From Beroe ovata (Eukaryota; Ctenophora; Nuda; Beroida; Beroidae): a DNA stretch of 22,860 nt. The notes below the pieces were generated by a model. It worked only from the letters and a program-made list of their open reading frames with translations, did no database searches and was not told the DNA's origin. Where the stretch lies: assembly GCA_946803715.1 (NCBI GenBank), contig CAMPET010000259.1:2204-25063 (forward strand), read 5' to 3'. A program made the translations under genes and the position numbers. This document shows, one piece after another, positions 1 through 11,750 of this stretch (position 1 is the stretch's first letter; each line of letters begins with the position of its first letter).

Positions 1-26
1 TGTGTGTGTGTGTGTGTGTGTGTGTG
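1..26. repeat. GT microsatellite at window start
   Basis: Thirteen TG dinucleotides in a row, cut by the window edge. Confidence 0.95.
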
Positions 27-3000
27 CTTTGGGGTGCCGTCATTCGGAATTTCACGATAAACCAGCTGTAAGTGTAACAGAATACAGAATTATCTCAATA
101 TCTCGCTTTAACTTGGAATCTCAAAAATGCCAGTTTGTTCTACATAACACTGATCCTAGTTGAAAGTGTACAACAGAAGCGTGGCTGCAATAAGTTAAGT
201 GAAGCAGACACGCCTGAAAGATGAAACGTCAACTCAAGCTTACAGGTACTTAACCTAAATGTGATAAAAACAATTAAGGCTAAACCGTGTTTGCACTCAC
301 CCTAACATTAACCATGAAACCCAAGACACAGTGCACGCTTATTCCATTACATGGTGATCCACCGGTTTCACAGATTATGCAAATCGCAGGATTGCCGGAA
401 TACTATTTGAACAAATAATTCGAAATTGCTATGAAATGTGTAAAACAGACCTACCCCAGTGCCCCACAAGATTCATGATATCATAAATGGTTTAAGACAC
501 GCCTAAAAACACATGCCCTGAAAAACTATCAGACCTAGGTATATAACAGTGCAGCTACACACGGTATGAACACTGTACAATCATGTACATTGCAGTTTAT
601 CGGGGTATTATCAATGCAGTAACGATTCGATGATACTGTCGTTATCAGGTTCCAGATAAACTTGTATCTTGGTGTATTCCCGCAAAAAGATCCAGGCGAA
701 AAACGCGAAGCAAGTGGAAAAAGATTGAAATTCACTGAGTTTCACACGATCCTGATTTGAGAGATTTTACAAGGGACAAATAAGAGCCTTATCTCGAAAT
801 TCGGGATGAAATTTCATTAGGTTGTTTTACATCAAATGATAAACAGTCGTTTAGCGAGGTGCAAATCAAATTAGTCGATCTAATAAATGGAAAACGGGGA
901 CAATAAAATAAAATCTGAAAGAAATACTCGTGGGTTAGAAAATCAGTTTAAATCCATCAACCGTAAAGTGAATTTGTTTTATACATCTACTCATTGAAAC
1001 GAACAATAGAAGGCGAAAATTTGGCTGTTAATTCGGATAACCCCTGATAAAATTTAGACTCTTAGATGAGTCTAAATTGCAATGCCGTATGATAAACTAG
1101 AATAATATTCAAAACTGAAATGGGCCGGCTTTTCATCAAATAGCAGCATTTGCACGTCAGTACAATATCAACTGTGATTATTGTTTCCTCCTGAATTTGA
1201 AAAAAGTGTTGACTCGAAAACGAGCGGGAGAAGAAGGTAATCAGCGCTATATGATTAAGGTCACACCTAAATTCTTGCAATTTCTGTCGGAATTAATATA
1301 GGCTACTACTACTATAATTCAGGCTACTACTGCGAACTCAGTACAATAGAATGAAGACATGTTGACAGGAGACGAACACGCAGATGGTCTCATTTCCATT
1401 TGAAACTGACAAGACATGAATGTCAGTAAGATCACTGCATATAGGAGCTACCTACTACGAGTCAGAATTATAAATTCCTATGTCAACTTTTTGTCATCGT
1501 TTGAAAACTCTCTATTAACAACGTGTCCGCATTCACAAGGCCATCCAAATTCCTCGGCCAACGCCCACATTTCCGCTCATCGACGTGTGCAGATATACGT
1601 CAAGACAGTGTGCAGGGAGGAATCTTGAATCAGATTCTAACTAGGGTCGCACATACGGAGCATAAAGTGTGTGGGTACGGCAAGGAAATCGTTCACAAAC
1701 TCTGACTATAAGACTGCCTCGAACTCCAATATTCTTTCAATATTGAGCGTGCACCAACGCGTTGGCTGAGCGATGAAAAGAATGCAGATTCTTTGCTCGT
1801 GGGAAAATTTGCCCCGAAAGTGGATCACGTAACTGGAAGTACCAATCTTATCTTGTGATAATCACAACAATTTATCCAATACGAAGGCTGGATCCTCGGG
1901 TCATCTACCAACCATGAGAGCTCATTTCGAAATCCATTAAACGGAGAATTGTGTCGCTAAAATGTGGCAGTGAATGCTCAACATTATCAATACATATAGG
2001 GCGTATGTTTTGAAAGAGATAACTGATCACGGCACGTGAAGGACGTAATTGGTTTTAAATTAGGTGCTAATCAGCCCCATACTAACTTACGGAAACAATG
2101 GTCAACGAAGACTTGGTTACATAGTAGATATGGGGTAGAGCTCGAGTAATGGTTAATTGATATTTCACAGTCTCGGATATGGAATCAGCAGGACAACCAG
2201 ACGGAGCTCCCCTTCAAGAGATGAACAATGTACAGTACCTACTATATCAGCAGAGGTCTGGGAAATTCATGGCATGTTGTCGATGAGTCATATATACCGC
2301 GCGTGTGTGTGAAGATAAGGAAACACAATCTGCGCAGACATATGTTCACGGTTCACTTCAGAGTGTAACCCAAGTTTAGTAAATTCAATTAGCAAATTTA
2401 ATCAAGCCCGAATAATTTGCCCACTTGATAATGAGCTCTAGCTGAATGTTCGATGCGCGAGGAAAACGCCGAGAAAAAAAGAGTAAAATGGAGTATCATT
2501 TTGTAAAGACGGTAAAATAGGTCTGAATGCTCTGTGCTAGTTGTCAACGAAATGCTTTGTGAAGGAGCAAGGATAATAAAGATAAGTGCGATTGTTTATC
2601 CAGGGCTCGTACAATCAAAGTGACTGACCTGGATTAATTTGAGGATGGTACAGACGCGATGAGTTTACGTAGAACTGCAATATGGCTGCCGCCATGTGTA
2701 ATCCATACCAGGCATGATATATATGGTATCATGGTGCACAGGTGCCAGGTTATTGCGAGGAGGTATCAGCAAGTCGGATTGATTGTCCCATGATCCCAAT
2801 TCGGATCAAGTTTATTTATAGATTGGCGATGGTAGCAATCACCGCAAGGATACCTTTTTGAAAATATCAAGATTATATATTTTTGGGTTAAAAAGTCAAT
2901 CTGAAGATCTTTTTCCTGAGAATAATGACAAATACTATGTACTATTTTGATTTCCACGTCAGGCCCGATATGCGCACTTCGCTAGCCAGGACAGAGATAT

Positions 3001-3546
3001 CATTTCCATTGATAAAAGAAACGATTTGATGCTAGGTAATGGGAAACCAATTAACCTTGATATACATACAAACAAATCTAATCAGCACTTACTTGCAATT
3101 GAATTATACAATTGATAAAATGTTTTACAGTGTTTCATATAATTGATGAGGGGGACATCAATTGATGAAAGAGGCCGCTGAACTCATCCCAGATTAACAT
3201 GAAAAGATACAAAACAAGGCCAGTCTGCTTTGTAGTGATGCAGATAGAGGCTTTCCCATGAGGAAGACTCCTCTTCATGGTACAAAATGGATACATTGCT
3301 CATTGAGCACTTGAGCACTGCAGTTTACCTATATAATGCTACTTCTGTTACGGGGTGTACATCAAGCTCCCACAGGCCATACGACGCATGTGTCTAGTTT
3401 TGCTGCATATTATGCGCATGAGCCACATGCATCATCATGATGACAAGGGCATATATGGACGATAACACAGCTGATATATATGGTGCGGGAGGGGAATCAA
3501 CAAAAACTAGCGTTCGTGCGTGTGTGTGTTCGTGCGATCATCATCC
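27..3546. other. Gene-poor flank, nothing coding supported
   Basis: AT-rich sequence with stops in all frames and only short frames (70 codons or fewer) without splice context. It contains CAATTG-rich palindromic patches near 3098-3165 and a 7-bp hairpin near 2714-2734. I see no conserved protein segment here. Confidence 0.6.
575..589. repeat. Dispersed 15-mer shared with the TGTACA cluster
   Basis: GTACAATCATGTACA is identical here and at 11733-11747, flanked in both places by a CAGT/ACTG context. It is the only trace of that cluster in the left end of the window. Confidence 0.5.
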
Positions 3547-4673
3547 TCTATCTATAAGGTTTCACAGTTATATTCAGACTCTAATTATTGTGTTGTTCTA
3601 GGGCGTATTACATTTGGCACCTGTCAAAAACAACAGCTGAGCAAAGAGCAATGAGCATAGTAGTTCCAGTCAAGCACGAAATGGCTCCCGAAGTCTTTGC
3701 GCACATTATTTTGGAGTCTCCCGTCGACAAAAGTATGGGACCACGGATTATTGCACAAAATGCATGATCACCCCTCCGACAACATTCCACCACGTTCAGA
3801 AAGTTGCAAAAACTCCGCCGGCAATTATTTGCATTCCATAGGGCTGACTCATATTCCACATGAAGTGTAAAGCCAGGCTAAGTTTCGAGAGGTTTCACTA
3901 TACTACATGCTAGCTGTACGATAAGTTAAAAACACAGCTGTATGCACACAAATATGCACGTGTCTCCCTGTCTCTCCCCTGGAAACATATATTCCGAGAC
4001 CGGTGTTTTCAATTACACTATAGGGACAGTAGAGAAAAGTCAGGAAGAAGAGAAGAGTTGGGAAGTGCTACACGCACTACACACACCTGTCAAATGTCTG
4101 ATTTTCAGATGAACATCTCAGGAATTCATGGAAATATTGTGGAGAAAAGCGGGGCCGCTAAAACTGTGAGAATTGGCTTCATCTATTGGCGATATTCATT
4201 GCAAATGGAAAATGTTCGCGACTGCAGACTCAATTAGGGATATAGTTATGAAGCAACGCAGAACCTATACAATTATAGCGGAGGCTGCGTAATTTGTTTT
4301 CTAGAGTTCATTCGCAGTAAACTATTATTTTACTGCTCGAAGGGACAATTAGAGGGCAAATTTAGAGGGAACTTCATCGAAACTGCCAGTCTCAACTTTC
4401 ACTCTTTATACTTCCACAATACAGAGAATCCCGTCGGATAGAGTCTATACAACGCTCATAATATGAGACTGACTTTCAATTTCTGCGTAAAAAGGTAAAG
4501 AATCGGTACACAACTGCACGCTGAAAGAAGCGAACTGGACAAAAATATTTCCCCGCACACGCATATCTATAGAATTTGTCACTTTTGCCGTTGTGTCGAA
4601 AGTATAGGATAGAAATTATGAATGCAAAAACGCAGAGATACACACACACGCGAACAAACACACACACACACGC
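3547..4673. repeat. Direct-repeat unit, copy A (about 1.1 kb), ending in a CA tract
   Basis: It starts at CTATCTATAAGGTTTCACAG and ends in an interrupted CA microsatellite (4641-4673, containing the ambiguous N at 4674). It is about 94% identical by eye to copy B, with scattered substitutions and small indels. I found no clear terminal inverted repeats, target-site duplications or polymerase-like reading frame. It may be a non-autonomous mobile element with a simple-repeat tail, or one product of a segmental tandem duplication. Confidence 0.85.
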
Positions 4674-4740
4674 NAGAAACTCAAGACTGAACGAGTCTTT
4701 ACACATACTTTTGGACTGTCTAAGATCACAGAGCTGGCGT

Positions 4741-5904
4741 CTATCTATAAGGTTTCACAGTAATATTCAGACTCTAATTATTGTGTTGTTCTAGGGCGTA
4801 TTACATTTGACACCTGTCAAAAACAACAGTTGAGCAATGAGCATAGTAGCTCCAGTCAAGCACGAAATGGCTCCCGAAATGGCGCTCATAATTTTGGAGT
4901 CTCCCGTCGACAAAAGTATGGGACAACCGATTATTGCACAAAATGCATGATCACCCCTCCGACAACATTCCACCACGTGCAGAAAGTTGCAAAAACTCCG
5001 CCGGCAATTATTTGCATTCCATAGGGCTGACTCATATTCCACATGAAGCGTAAAACCAGGCTAAGTTTCGAGAGGTTTCACTATACTACATGAGATAAGT
5101 TAAAAACACAGCTGTATGCATACAAATATGCACGTGTCTCCCTGTCTCTCTCTTCAGGAAACATATATTCCGAGACCGGTGCTTTCAATTACACTGTAGG
5201 GAAAGTAGAGAAGAGTCAGGAAGTAGAGAAGAGTTGGGAAGAGCTGTACGCAAGCTACACACACACCTGTCAAATGTCTGATTTTCAGATGAACATCTCA
5301 GGAATTCATGGAAATATTATGAAGAAAAGCGGGGCTGCTAAAACTATGAGAATTGGCTCCTTCTATTGGCAATATTCATTGCAAATGGAAAATGTTCGCT
5401 ACTGCAGACACAATTAGGGATTTAGTTATGAAGCAACGCAGTACCTATACAATTATAGCGGAGGCTGCGTAATTTGTTTTCTAGAGTTCATTCGCAGTAA
5501 TCTATTATTTTACTGCTCGAAGGGACAATTAGAGGGCAAATTTAGAGGGAAGTTCATTGAAACTGCCAGTCTCAACTTTCACTTTTTATACTTCCACAAT
5601 ATAGAGGATCCCGCAGAATTGAGTCTATACAACGCTCTTAATACAAGACTGACTTTCAGTTTTTGCGTAAAAAGGTAAAAGAATCGGTACACAACTGCAC
5701 GCTGAAAGAAGGGAACTGGACAAAAATATTTCCCCGCACACACATATCTATAGAATTTGTCACTTTTCCGTTGTGTCGAAAGTATAGGATAGAATTTATA
5801 AATGCAAAAACGCAGAGATACACACACACGCGAACACACACACGCAAACACACACACGCAAACATACACACGCAAACACACAAACACACACACACACACA
5901 CACA
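4741..5904. repeat. Direct-repeat unit, copy B (about 1.1 kb), ending in a longer CA tract
   Basis: It begins with the same CTATCTATAAGGTTTCACAG start as copy A, after 67 bp of unrelated spacer, and runs colinearly to a CA-rich tail at 5821-5904. Copy B has a 7-bp deletion and a 3-bp deletion near its start relative to A. Both copies keep an 83-codon minus-strand frame from the same Met (3859 in A, 5042 in B), but the 7-bp indel makes the C-termini differ, so coding function is doubtful. Confidence 0.85.
5821..5904. repeat. Interrupted CA microsatellite with regular GCAAA breaks
   Basis: CA dinucleotides are interrupted at fairly even spacing by GCAAA or GCGAA, then end in a pure CA run. On either strand this yields spurious Thr-His or Cys-Val reading frames. 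It is the tail of repeat copy B. Confidence 0.9.
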
Positions 5905-8900
5905 ATGCCACGAACATACACAACCACGCATCTTGGAGATAGCGTTGGAGAAAGTAATTTCAGAGATTTTGCGAGGCAAACTATACCAGATTAACAAAAA
6001 ATGCCCCCAAAGTCGAGAAGAAAATATTATTTTCAAAAGTCGTTTTGGGAAAAATGATTATATTTACCGCCTACTCTCGGATCTATTGAGTCTGTAGCAA
6101 CACATTCCTATTAGCGGTAGCAACATTTTATAGAGATTTCTGATCGGATTATCGCATCATCTGACAAATTAAATGAGAAAATACTGAATAAAGTAGGTTA
6201 AAGTACTACAGTAATGTCATTCCGGCGATTATAAATAGGTTTTGTGAGCCGACTTAAAGAGAAATGTAAATATTTCGATTTTGGAATTGTCCCAATCAGT
6301 AAATATTCTTCAATAACTACAGTAGAGAAGGGAAGGCTAAACCGGCATTTTTATAGCAATATAGGGATTGGGAAGAGAATTATAGCCTGACAAACAATAG
6401 CATTCCCTCGACCAAGGATCTGTCAAAATGTCTGAGAAGAATCACCAACAAAAACAATATGTTTGAAGTACAAAAACAGTAGAAATTTTGTCAAAAAATC
6501 ACTTAGAAAGTTAAGTCATGAAGAACCCGAGCTGCCAAGACTTGGGCTACGAAGTTCTGGGTAGAGTTATATAGTGGTAGAGTTATATTGTGGTAGAGTT
6601 ATATTGTGGTAGAGTTATGTTGTGCAAAAGGCGGGAACTTTGAAAGTTTCTTCAATCGCTGACCTCATACTATACGGAATTCTTTAATCACATAGCCGCA
6701 TGTCACATTGCATACAGCATACTGTCAACATCACTGTCAACATCAAGATTCAACCGTGCAAGTACCGTGAACGCCCAACTAGTCAAGTTATATCAATGAT
6801 CTGCAACGTATAATGAGATGAAAAATGAGAACAATTATAGCCCTGATAGTGCATCATCAAACTCGAATAGACCACGGCGTACAACTGTAGTTTACAGTCA
6901 TGTGTACAGTCATGTGTAGTTTACAGTCATGTGATCATAGCGTGAACTCTCACCACTATTTGCTACTCCATATCCACAGATAAGAGCCGAGGTGCATGAG
7001 TACCCTATCATCTAGTTACTGGTGAAACCATACCAGTGTGGCAACTAGGTGTGCATGTGTGCATGTGTGCGTACCTACTCAAGAGGCGATATATATCGTG
7101 GGTGCGTCTATAATCCTATACAGACCTATTTGCATATCGAATAGAGGCACATGCCACATGTACGCTAACTATCATGGATGTCGTGAGAGCAAAGAAACAA
7201 CGGAGCAAAAAACTTATTTCAAAATCCTATTCGAACGTTGTAGATAACTCAATGAAGTAAATTATATGTTAAGTAGAATTTCACTACTTTTCCGCAGAAG
7301 AGCTGCAACAAGAAGATCAATAAAAACCAGATGGCCGTGACCGATACCCTCCCTCCACCTATAGTATATTGATACAGTGTAACGGGCATTACAATATTCC
7401 AAATATCCGAGAATACCAATTGCGCGTACCAGCCAACGGCTGGCACAACAGTTACTGTATGGGTAGCGCGGTCGTCGGGTGCTAGAAATGCTAGCCAGTA
7501 CAACAGCGCGTGTCGTAACCCGAGTTACACCCGACATAACTGAGAATTGCATTGAGTTTGGAATGGTGACAAATTGGTTACACTGCGTTTCAACGCACCC
7601 ATGTCTCGAACTTTAATTAATTATTTTAAACTGCAAATTTCATATACTTTTCAAAGGATAAAATGAAAGAAGATTGATAATGATCAACAAAGTAAATTCG
7701 TTCAACAAAGCGGTCTGGACGCAACAAAAATAAACTTTTACATATCATTGAGTCACATTTTAAAGTGTTTGCTTTTTTACAAAAATAGAAGCCGCGCGAA
7801 GACTCTAGGCAGCTGCTGATCATCAAAAGAGCTATAGTATCAAAGGGGTATACCTAGCCACTAAACGAATTATATATAGAGCTCTGTGAGAATGCCCCAT
7901 TTTCTTGACTATAACGGGACTATAATAACGGGACTATAACTATAGAGTCAGTCTATGTAAACTGCCCTTTTTACAGATCAATACAACATGCACGTTTAAT
8001 AGGTGAAACATAATTACAGATGGCTATCGCAGAAAATAAATCCGATTTGAAAGTTAGTGTAGTTATAGTTTTCTGACACGGCAAATCATGGCCAAAAAAT
8101 CACGTGATTAGGTAACACGTGTGCATCACGCGTTTCGTCATAGAAACACTGTAGTACGAATATATATGCCGTCAAGTATAATTATCCAGGACAATAAATC
8201 GGTAATTATCATAATTAAATACATCATATAATTTGATTCGTATGTTTATTCCGTCAAATTTGTCGCGACTGACACATATGTGTGGAAAGTACCGCTGTAA
8301 CTGCTATGATCAGTTCACGTCCACATAACATCATAGATCAGCGTGCTCTATGAGGAATTTAACCTCCCATCCCTACAAAAGTACTCAATTTCGGTTGAGT
8401 ACCTAGATTATTTTCTCGTTATCAAGTAATTTGGGGATTTTATTGAATTTACACGCTACAGAGTAAACCGGCTACAGCTGGGCGCTACACTGGAGCGGGA
8501 CACATAATATGAGAACTGATCAAAAATCCGTAAAGCTGGGTATACAACATGAATGTGCAATTCGTTGAAAAATCGAAAAAGGACTGAAGTTTATCTACTG
8601 CCATGACTGCGTAAAAATAGAATTCAATCTGTGACTGCCATATGACATCACTCGACTGTGTCCAGCAAATGTATACGTTATTTTTTGTGCATTCTTAGTC
8701 TACTGACAGCTTCTTGACAAATGATATTTTGCTTTGATCTAATGAACGATGAACTGATATTCGAAGAAATGATGTTGCTTTCCTTGTAAACTCAAGCTCT
8801 GCACATAATCAACGACTTGGCGGTATGTATCTCTCCCAGTATCATATGTAGATTGTAGGTACCTAACACACATCAGCACAAAAAACACGCGTCGAGAGAT

Positions 8901-10099
8901 ATTTCATGCACTCTTGGAATGCGTTATGCTAAAGCGGGGATTGGTGATTCAGGGAAACGCATGAACCAAGCTTAGTAAGCATAGACCGGGTGTGCATCAT
9001 ATGAATCCTGGAGGAGCAGTATAGCTAGAGAGCAGTTAAAAAGGATAGAAAACTATCATATATAGAAAAGGAGTTTGAGCAGATCATGGAGTTCTAATTG
9101 AGTCCTGAGAAAGGCACTGAGATAGGAACCATTATAGAAATGAGTCTCCTATTTTGAGAATGTTGGTGTCTCGCCGGGTGTCTCAGGTGCCAAGAAGACG
9201 GTCTCAGGCACCCTACAGAGTCGAATTTGGCACCTCATGGTAGCTTTGTCAGTACTATAGCAGGGCACAATTTAGGAGTTATTCTGATCACAAACTCAAT
9301 CTGGCTGCGAGACTTAATAGTTGTTAATAATAAATAGTCATTTTGTCATCAACATTGGGTGCGGTGGCTAGACGACCAGGTGGCATACTGCTCCTACATT
9401 CAGTACCTTATCTATTTTGAGAGTGATGACGTTACCACAACTATCATGGTGGAGTCCTTAAAATATGCTGAAATATACGTGAATTGCTGATTCATATCAT
9501 AACTTGATAATGGTAAACAAACAAGAAAAAACAGAAACGATATCGAGACAGGAGGGGAAAAATAGGGAACTGAAAATAACTTGTGCGGGTACACACAGGG
9601 TAACACAATTCAGAGAATGCGATACTCACTGTAAATTTTCACAAAATATGACACAATCGCGCGGGTGTGTGTATCACACATTTTGCCGGTGATATCAGAT
9701 ATAGAACACATAATATATTCTTCACTGCAGAAAATTCCTCATAATCAGATGCCACCTAGAAAAGCCACAGGACCCACCAAGAATATTAGCGTGAAATGAT
9801 ATCCGTGATCGGGATCAAATCAGGAGCGGTTGGTACTTGGTATGTATCAGTTGGTATGTATCAACCCCGTATCAACCGACGCATATGATAACAAGATGTG
9901 CGCGGCGCACGGCACGTTATGGTGTATTGCTACAAATAACGGACACTTTGTATACCAGCATAATATGTACTGCACGTCTTGCGGGCTGCGGTAATCTCAG
10001 GGTCGTTACGATGATTCGCGAAAACCACAAAAACTAATAAGCATATGATTATGTTGACCCCCCCCCCAATCTTATTGAAAACGGGTCAATATAGCTCAC
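5905..10099. other. Gene-poor region
   Basis: Apart from the 16-bp array, I see only small repeats: a duplicated TAACGGGACTATAA near 7910-7940, a duplicated TTGGTATGTATCA at about 9837-9862, and two palindromic E-boxes at 8098-8122. The two overlapping minus frames of 84 and 96 codons at 7249-7552 are hydrophobic in part but lack recognisable domains. Confidence 0.6.
6560..6623. repeat. 16-bp minisatellite, four units
   Basis: Four consecutive units of GGTAGAGTTATATTGT run with one or two substitutions. No gene is associated. Confidence 0.9.
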
Positions 10100-10235
10100 C
10101 TCATCGCTGGAAAATCCATCTCGTCTCTCCTCGAATTCTATGGTGTTGGGGACAATCTTTTGATCCTGCTGCTGCTGCATCCTCTCCTTGTCCGATTCTG
10201 TCATGGTGCTGCTACTGCTGGAGTCGAACTTCAAC
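10100..10235 (-). CDS. Orphan internal exon, Ser- and Gln-rich, unidentified gene
   Basis: A 136-bp segment has a good 3' splice site (TTTCAG at its high-coordinate end) and a strong 5' splice site (GAG followed by GTGAGC). Only one frame is open across it, 45 codons after one base of a split codon, ending in phase 0. It encodes a low-complexity hydrophilic peptide: a Ser run, a Met-Thr-Glu-Ser-Asp stretch, four Gln, then IVPNTIEFEERRDGF and an acidic end. I do not recognise the protein. It cannot be a further exon of the channel gene, which has its own stop at 13776. A possible first exon exists at the ATG near 11954 (six codons, matching phase, donor at about 11933), but that is speculative. 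If the donor is not used, the frame runs through a C10/G10 homopolymer to a stop at 10049. Confidence 0.35.
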
Positions 10236-11481
10236 CTGAAACAGTTAAGTGGTGTCAAAGTTGATTATAATGGAGTTGGATGCTACAACTGGTGTCAATG
10301 TAACGTATGTCATGCAGTGGCGTCAAGAAGATCAGTCTCAAAAGAGATCGAATGATCAAAGTAGGGATGAAACTGGTGTGAACACTGTGAAGGGTGGAGG
10401 GAAGCCGAATGTGATTTCAGTAGTATGTACCAACCGAAGCTTAGAGACGAAGTTGCACGCCTTTTCGGTGGACTTTCTGCGTGTTTTTGCCGCTACAACT
10501 GACCAGTTCATTACGAATATATCGGATAAATTACAACGAAACAACCAGGTGATGTAAAAGTGTCCGGCAACAATAGGGACAATGTTTTTATGTACGCCCG
10601 GCGCCGTCCCAATCAATGAAATTTCACTAACAAAACAATATATTACCCAATTAAACAATTAAAATGTCGCTTATACCGGAAGAAATTTCATCATGTGACA
10701 GCCCCCGACTTCCTGTACACCCAGCCGCAAAAGCTGGCGTCACAAAGCTCTTGATATATGATGATGACGTAGCACTTTGTTGATGGATCCAAACAAAGAA
10801 AATGTGGAAAACGAAATAAGGAGCAACCATGCGGAAAAGAGATTACTTTCCGTTGAAGTTACGGTCCAATAATAATTATGCCTGCTAATTGATAACGACA
10901 AATATTTTAAACAACGACAATATTTGTAAATTCAACACTCATGAAATCGAAACTGAACCTAGAGGTGAAGTTGCATCTTGGAATGGGAAATATATGTATC
11001 ATGTCCGATAAATCTGTGGGGGTAAGGAAAATAAGTCCTCGCATTTATCGGTCAAAGGGCATGTGGTAACAAATTGATGCAAACTGAGTTGGATAATCTG
11101 TGGATGAAAATTAGAAGAATATTTACCTCCTTCAAGTTCACTGATTCGTGATCATCCTAATCACGAAGCATAATCACAGAGCAAGGTTGAGCTAAATACA
11201 CGTTAATATTTACCGAAATTAAGTGTGGAGTGGTATGAATTACACGGTCATATAAAATCGGCAAAAACTGTTTCCAGGGAAAAATTCAATTATGTATCTT
11301 ACGATCGCTCGGAGCTCGCGTGGAGTTAAACGATCAGAAAAAGGTGATAATTCCCGTTGATGAAGCTCGAGTATAATAGCTGGTATGTGAGTATGTTTGT
11401 ATTTTTCCAAAACCAAATAGGATTTGGTTGTTTCTGTTCGCGGCATCTGGCGTCTTTTATTCTAAACTGTATGATATGAAA

Positions 11482-11583
11482 AAGAACGCGGCATATTTGA
11501 CAGACTGCCGGCACATCACGTGTAGAAACACTGCAGCTTTTTCTAGCGATGTGGCGGCAGTCTGTCAAATATGCCGCGTTCTT
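11482..11583. repeat. Near-perfect 37-bp inverted repeat, about 102 bp overall (foldback or MITE-like)
   Basis: The left arm, 11482-11518, starts AAGAACGCGGCATATTTGAC. The right arm, 11547-11583, is its reverse complement, with mismatches only near the loop side. A loop of about 28 bases separates them. The right arm directly meets an N, a GT microsatellite and a G run (11584-11610). It could be a short foldback transposon, an assembly artefact or a hairpin RNA source. No duplicated target site is evident. Confidence 0.85.
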
Positions 11584-11586
11584 NGA

Positions 11587-11610
11587 GTGTGTGTGTGTGT
11601 GGGGGGGGGT
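11587..11610. repeat. GT microsatellite followed by a poly-G run
   Basis: A short GT repeat is followed by about nine G. It lies directly beside the inverted repeat and the ambiguous base at 11584, so length errors are likely here. Confidence 0.85.
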
Positions 11611-11678
11611 CGTGAGATAGCAATGCTATGCACGTGTCACATACGCACGTGATGAAGAGGCGCCAATCATGCACCCAC

Positions 11679-11750
11679 AATGTACACAGTACAATGTACA
11701 ATGTACAATAAAAAATGTACACAATGTACACAGTACAATCATGTACACTG
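11679..11750. repeat. TGTACA-rich tandem cluster
   Basis: The palindromic hexamer TGTACA occurs about six times. A 19-bp block, ACAATGTACACAGTACAAT, occurs at about 11678 and again at about 11721. The 15-mer GTACAATCATGTACA (11733-11747) is also present at 575-589, which suggests a small dispersed repeat. Confidence 0.75.

Noticed and set aside
5579-6097. Overlapping frames of 114-144 codons on both strands
   Set aside because: They run through the CA microsatellite and owe their length to Thr-His or Cys-Val repeats. The same frames occur in shorter form in the other repeat copy.
7249-7552. Two overlapping minus frames, partly hydrophobic, as a membrane protein exon
   Set aside because: No recognised motif, no paired splice sites in a consistent frame, and two competing frames over the same bases.
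10249-10658. Plus frame of 102 codons and minus frame of 100 codons
   Set aside because: They overlap on opposite strands, resemble no known family and have no splice or promoter support.
11240-11446. Minus frame of 68 codons with an amphipathic segment as a coding exon
   Set aside because: A possible acceptor and donor exist, but the phases do not join to the orphan exon and no family is recognised.
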